DNA from: Chara braunii
Taxonomy: Eukaryota; Streptophyta; Charophyceae; Charales; Characeae
Length of the DNA: 27,932 nucleotides
Direction: 5' to 3'
Assembly (NCBI GenBank): GCA_003427395.1
Contig: BFEA01000164.1
Span: forward strand, 2,765,657-2,793,588
Part shown: positions 25,743 through 27,932 of the stretch, piece by piece
Layout of the letters: every line of letters starts with the position of its first letter
Position numbering within the stretch: the first letter of the stretch is position 1
Notes under the pieces: model-generated
What the model was told of the DNA's origin: nothing
What the model saw: the letters and a program-made list of their open reading frames with translations, nothing else
Database searches by the model: none
Program-made: the position numbers and the translations under genes

Positions 25743-26640
25743 GTGCGCCAGTTAAGGAAGGTGAAGACAAAGAAGAGGCAAAGTCCCAAGGAGCTGATAA
25801 AATTCTGAAAGAATTCGCAGATGTGGCAGAGGCCCCAAGCGGTGTGGTTGAACGACCCATAAAACATCACATTGAGATTATTCCCGGAAGTCAAATTCCG
25901 AAGGGCTCGATCTATAGAATGTCACCCAAAGAATTGGAAGAACTGCGAACCCAGCTTGATGAAATGCTGGAAAAGGGATGGATAAAGCCTAGCTCCTCAC
26001 CTTATGGTGCGCCTGTGCTATTTGTGCCAAAGAAAGATGGCGGGGTCAACTGTTAAAAATGTTGAGCCATTACCAAGAATCGACGATCTATTGGATAGAG
26101 TTCAGGGAAGCAAGTACTTCACCAAGATTGATTTGAAGTCTGGCTGCCATCAGATGGAGGTAGAGCAGAAGACCAACATAAGACTGCCTTTCGTGCAAGG
26201 TATGGGCATTATGAATTTGTTGTGTTGCCCTTTGGTCTTACTAACGCACCTGCAACCTTCCAACGCACAATGAATGAACATTTTCGTGAGTGGCTCGATA
26301 AGTTTGTAGTTATATATCTTGATGATATCTTGATTTTTAGTAAAAGTCTGAATGAGCATTGTGAGCACCTTCGACTTCTGCCGAATAAATTGCGTAAGGC
26401 AAAGTTGAAACTGAACCCGAAGAAGTGTGAGTGGGCAAAGCGTCAGGTGTTGTATTTGGGGCACGTTATAGACGGAGACAGTATCAAACCGGAAGACGCG
26501 AAGATTGCAGCTATTTGTGATTGGGCCGATCCACGTACATTGACGAAACTACGATCGTTCCTTGGATTGGCTAACTACTATAAAAAATTCGTAAAACATT
26601 TTACGATAATTGTTGCTCCCCTTTTCAGATTACTGAAAAA
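25743..26640 (+). pseudogene. E2 reverse transcriptase with YLDD
   Basis: Frame 2 (to TAA 26054) begins in a Lys/Glu linker, then has the RT fingers: HHIEIIPGSQIPKGSIYRM, ELRTQLDEMLEKGWIKPSSS and PYGAPVLFVPKKDGG. The block that should follow (usually L/F-R-M-C-x-DYR-x-LN) is absent. Frame 3 resumes directly with TVKNVEPLPRIDDLLDRV and YFTKIDLKSGCHQMEVEQKT, where Tyr of the usual SGYHQ is Cys. A further shift near 26178 returns to frame 2: FRARYGHYEF-type sequence, PFGLTNAPATFQRTM, and the active site YLDD (26315-26326) in VVIYLDDILIFS. Then YLGHVIDGDSIKPEDAKI and LRSFLGLANYYKKFVKHF follow. Confidence 0.88.
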
Positions 26641-27230
26641 GGAAACTATCTGGAAGTGGGACCAAGATTGTACATCCTCGTTTAAGCGTCTTGAGAAATG
26701 TTTGATTAACTATATGGTTTTGAAAGTTGTTGATCCTTCTTTACCCTTCGTTGTTACTACTGACGCCAGTCAGTACGAGATAGGTGTTGTACTCCAACAA
26801 GACGATGGAAATGGGTACAGGCCTGTTGAGTTTATGTCCCGACGACTGCCTATTGAGAAAGTTGTCGCTTCCACGTATGAAAGAGAATTGTTTGCTCTCC
26901 GGGAAGCCTTAGATCATTGGCGACACTATCTCCTAGATGCCACTTCAAAGTGTACTCAGATCACAAGACACTTAGTTGGCTGAAAACGCAAGCCCGAATG
27001 ACACCTAAGTTGGCAAGGTGGGCTGCAGAAATCGACCAATACGATTTTGAACTGAAGCCAGTAAAAGGGAAGTATAATGTTGTTGCTGATGCATTAAGTC
27101 GAAGATCTGATTTTTTCGGTGCTATTGTAACATATTTAGATGTAGGCACCGATTTACAAGATAAGATTAGAAGGGCGTATTCCTCTGATCTTGTTTACAA
27201 GATAAGATTAGAAGGGCGCTATGATTAAAC
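26641..27230 (+). pseudogene. E2 RNase H domain
   Basis: It continues in frame 2 with WKWDQDCTSSFKRLEKCL, then FVVTTDASQYEIGVVLQQDD (Asp codon 26762), YRPVEFMSRRL and STYERELFALREALDHWRHY with the expected second acid. A one-base deletion near 26940 shifts to frame 1, where HFKVYSDHKTLSWL carries the third acid and VKGKYNVVADALSRR closes the domain. Frame 1 ends at TAA 27228-27230 after a 41-bp duplication. This is a normal Ty3-type RNase H apart from the frameshift. Confidence 0.85.
27153..27218. repeat. Short tandem duplication, 41-bp offset
   Basis: The 25-base word starting TTTACAAGATAAGATTAG occurs at 27153-27177 and again at 27194-27218. The offset is not a multiple of three and lies exactly where the RNase H to integrase reading frame changes. 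Confidence 0.9.
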
Positions 27231-27735
27231 GTATACAAGAAGCGCCTCAAGAGTTCCCTAACTATCGAATAAAGCAAGGACTGTTGTTTGAAAGAACAGA
27301 TGTGCATGATAGGCTTTGTATTCCCAATGTGGAAGAGATTAAGAGTCTGATCCTTGGGGAGTGGCATGATACAGAAGGCCATTTTGGATGGAGGAAGACC
27401 TATGCTAATCTTCTACGTTCCTATACCTGGCCTCAAATGAAGGCCGATTGTATCGCATATGGGCAAGGGTGTCAAGTGTGTCAACGAAACAAGAGCACCA
27501 CACAACCTCCCCTTGGTCTCCTTAAGCCTTTGCCTATTCCAACAGGTCCAGGAGACTCTGTTTCTATCGATTTTATGGACACAAAGATAAGAAGTAGGGA
27601 CGGGAAAACCCAAGTCATGGTGATAGTTGACAAATTTAGTAAGTTTGTTGTCTTTGTCGCATTACCTTCGGAAGCTAGAACTGACTTGGTGATTCGGGAG
27701 TTCTTTAACGACTGGGTGAAAGACTATGGACATCC
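27221..27735 (+). pseudogene. E2 integrase, zinc-binding and start of catalytic core (truncated)
   Basis: Frame 2. After QEFPNYRIKQGLLFERTD, the zinc site has EWHDTEGHFG (His codons 27365 and 27380) and GCQVCQRNK (Cys codons 27470 and 27479), the HHCC pattern. The first catalytic Asp lies in SVSIDFMD (codon 27569), followed by KTQVMVIVDKFSKFVVFVAL. Sequence agrees with Ty3 integrases up to KDYGHP (about 27735). The second Asp (usually VSDRD-x-x-F) and the Glu are not found; the frame goes on in unrelated sequence. The break is probably an insertion or deletion of other DNA. Confidence 0.8.
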
Positions 27736-27932
27736 CTTAAACCACCAGTACCTACCGGTTGTTCAGGACCGATCCTCATTTTTGCCTGCGTGCCGATTTT
27801 TGCCGAGCCTGCGGGAAGTGGGAAAAAATACGGGACATCTGCTGCTGCAAGCAGGTACCGCCCCTTATGCTGGACCTGCGGCCAGCAGATGGAACGCAAA
27901 CAGGCCGTCGTTTCCACTCGTGCACTGAATGC
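27736..27932 (+). other. Unrelated sequence at the window end with CxxC motifs
   Basis: It does not continue the integrase. Across + frames it encodes several Cys pairs: DFCRACGKWEKIRDI and FHSCTEC in frame 3, and LCWTCGQQMERK in frame 1. They look like parts of one zinc-ribbon or zinc-finger-rich protein with indels, but I cannot name it. The window ends inside it. Confidence 0.35.

Overview
The window is a stretch of repeat-dominated eukaryotic nuclear DNA: two large, decayed Ty3/gypsy-type LTR retrotransposons (called E1 and E2 here), both on the + strand, separated by long satellite- and hairpin-rich non-coding DNA. There is no bacterial-type gene organisation, no convincing host gene and no RNA gene. 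The assembly has one 70-base N gap (13793-13862) and a few single N's. My best guess for the host is a streptophyte green alga such as Chara, because the wording of both pol regions recalls retroelement proteins I associate with charophytes. This is memory of the families, not a search result.

E1 (about 1 to 15.1 kb or beyond). A possible U5 end and a weak primer-binding-like site lie at 1-466. An extra coding region upstream of gag (541-2725) consists of three diverged copies of a two-part module, which I do not recognise. A gag reading frame (ATG at 3197) follows, with a capsid-like domain and a CCHC knuckle. Then come protease, reverse transcriptase (YIDD), RNase H and integrase (D,D-35-E), spread over frames with many stops and frameshifts (to 9878). 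Downstream is a second extra ORF (10310-11246), nuclear-looking, acidic and with a SUMO-interaction-like motif. A roughly 3.8 kb 3' untranslated region follows, holding three or more unrelated satellite arrays. Two nearly matching polypurine-tract-like blocks occur near 13.58 and 15.08 kb. An ORF before gag plus satellites in a long 3' UTR is the layout known from plant Ogre/Tat giants, but the E1 pol belongs to a different, basidiomycete-like lineage.

Hairpin region (about 15.1 to 18.6 kb), probably LTR sequence of E1 or a relative. It carries some twenty short inverted repeats. Several fall into families with the same loop length and position but different, mutually compensating stem sequences. 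After it come a TTC-rich tract, a 90-bp tandem array (19145-19556), and about 1 kb with no gene except a 15-codon RT scrap.

E2 (about 20.6 kb to the window end). A 5' LTR with a TATA box (21099) is followed by a near-perfect initiator-Met-tRNA primer-binding site (21750). Gag (ATG 22633) has an N-terminal hydrophobic segment, a long charged helix, a capsid-like domain, an RGG tract and a CCHC knuckle. Protease (tandemly duplicated), RT (YLDD), RNase H and integrase follow. The integrase is broken after about 27735, where unrelated cysteine-rich sequence begins.

Both elements are dead: each has multiple stops, frameshifts, small deletions and internal tandem duplications (219 bp in E1; 245 bp and 41 bp in E2).
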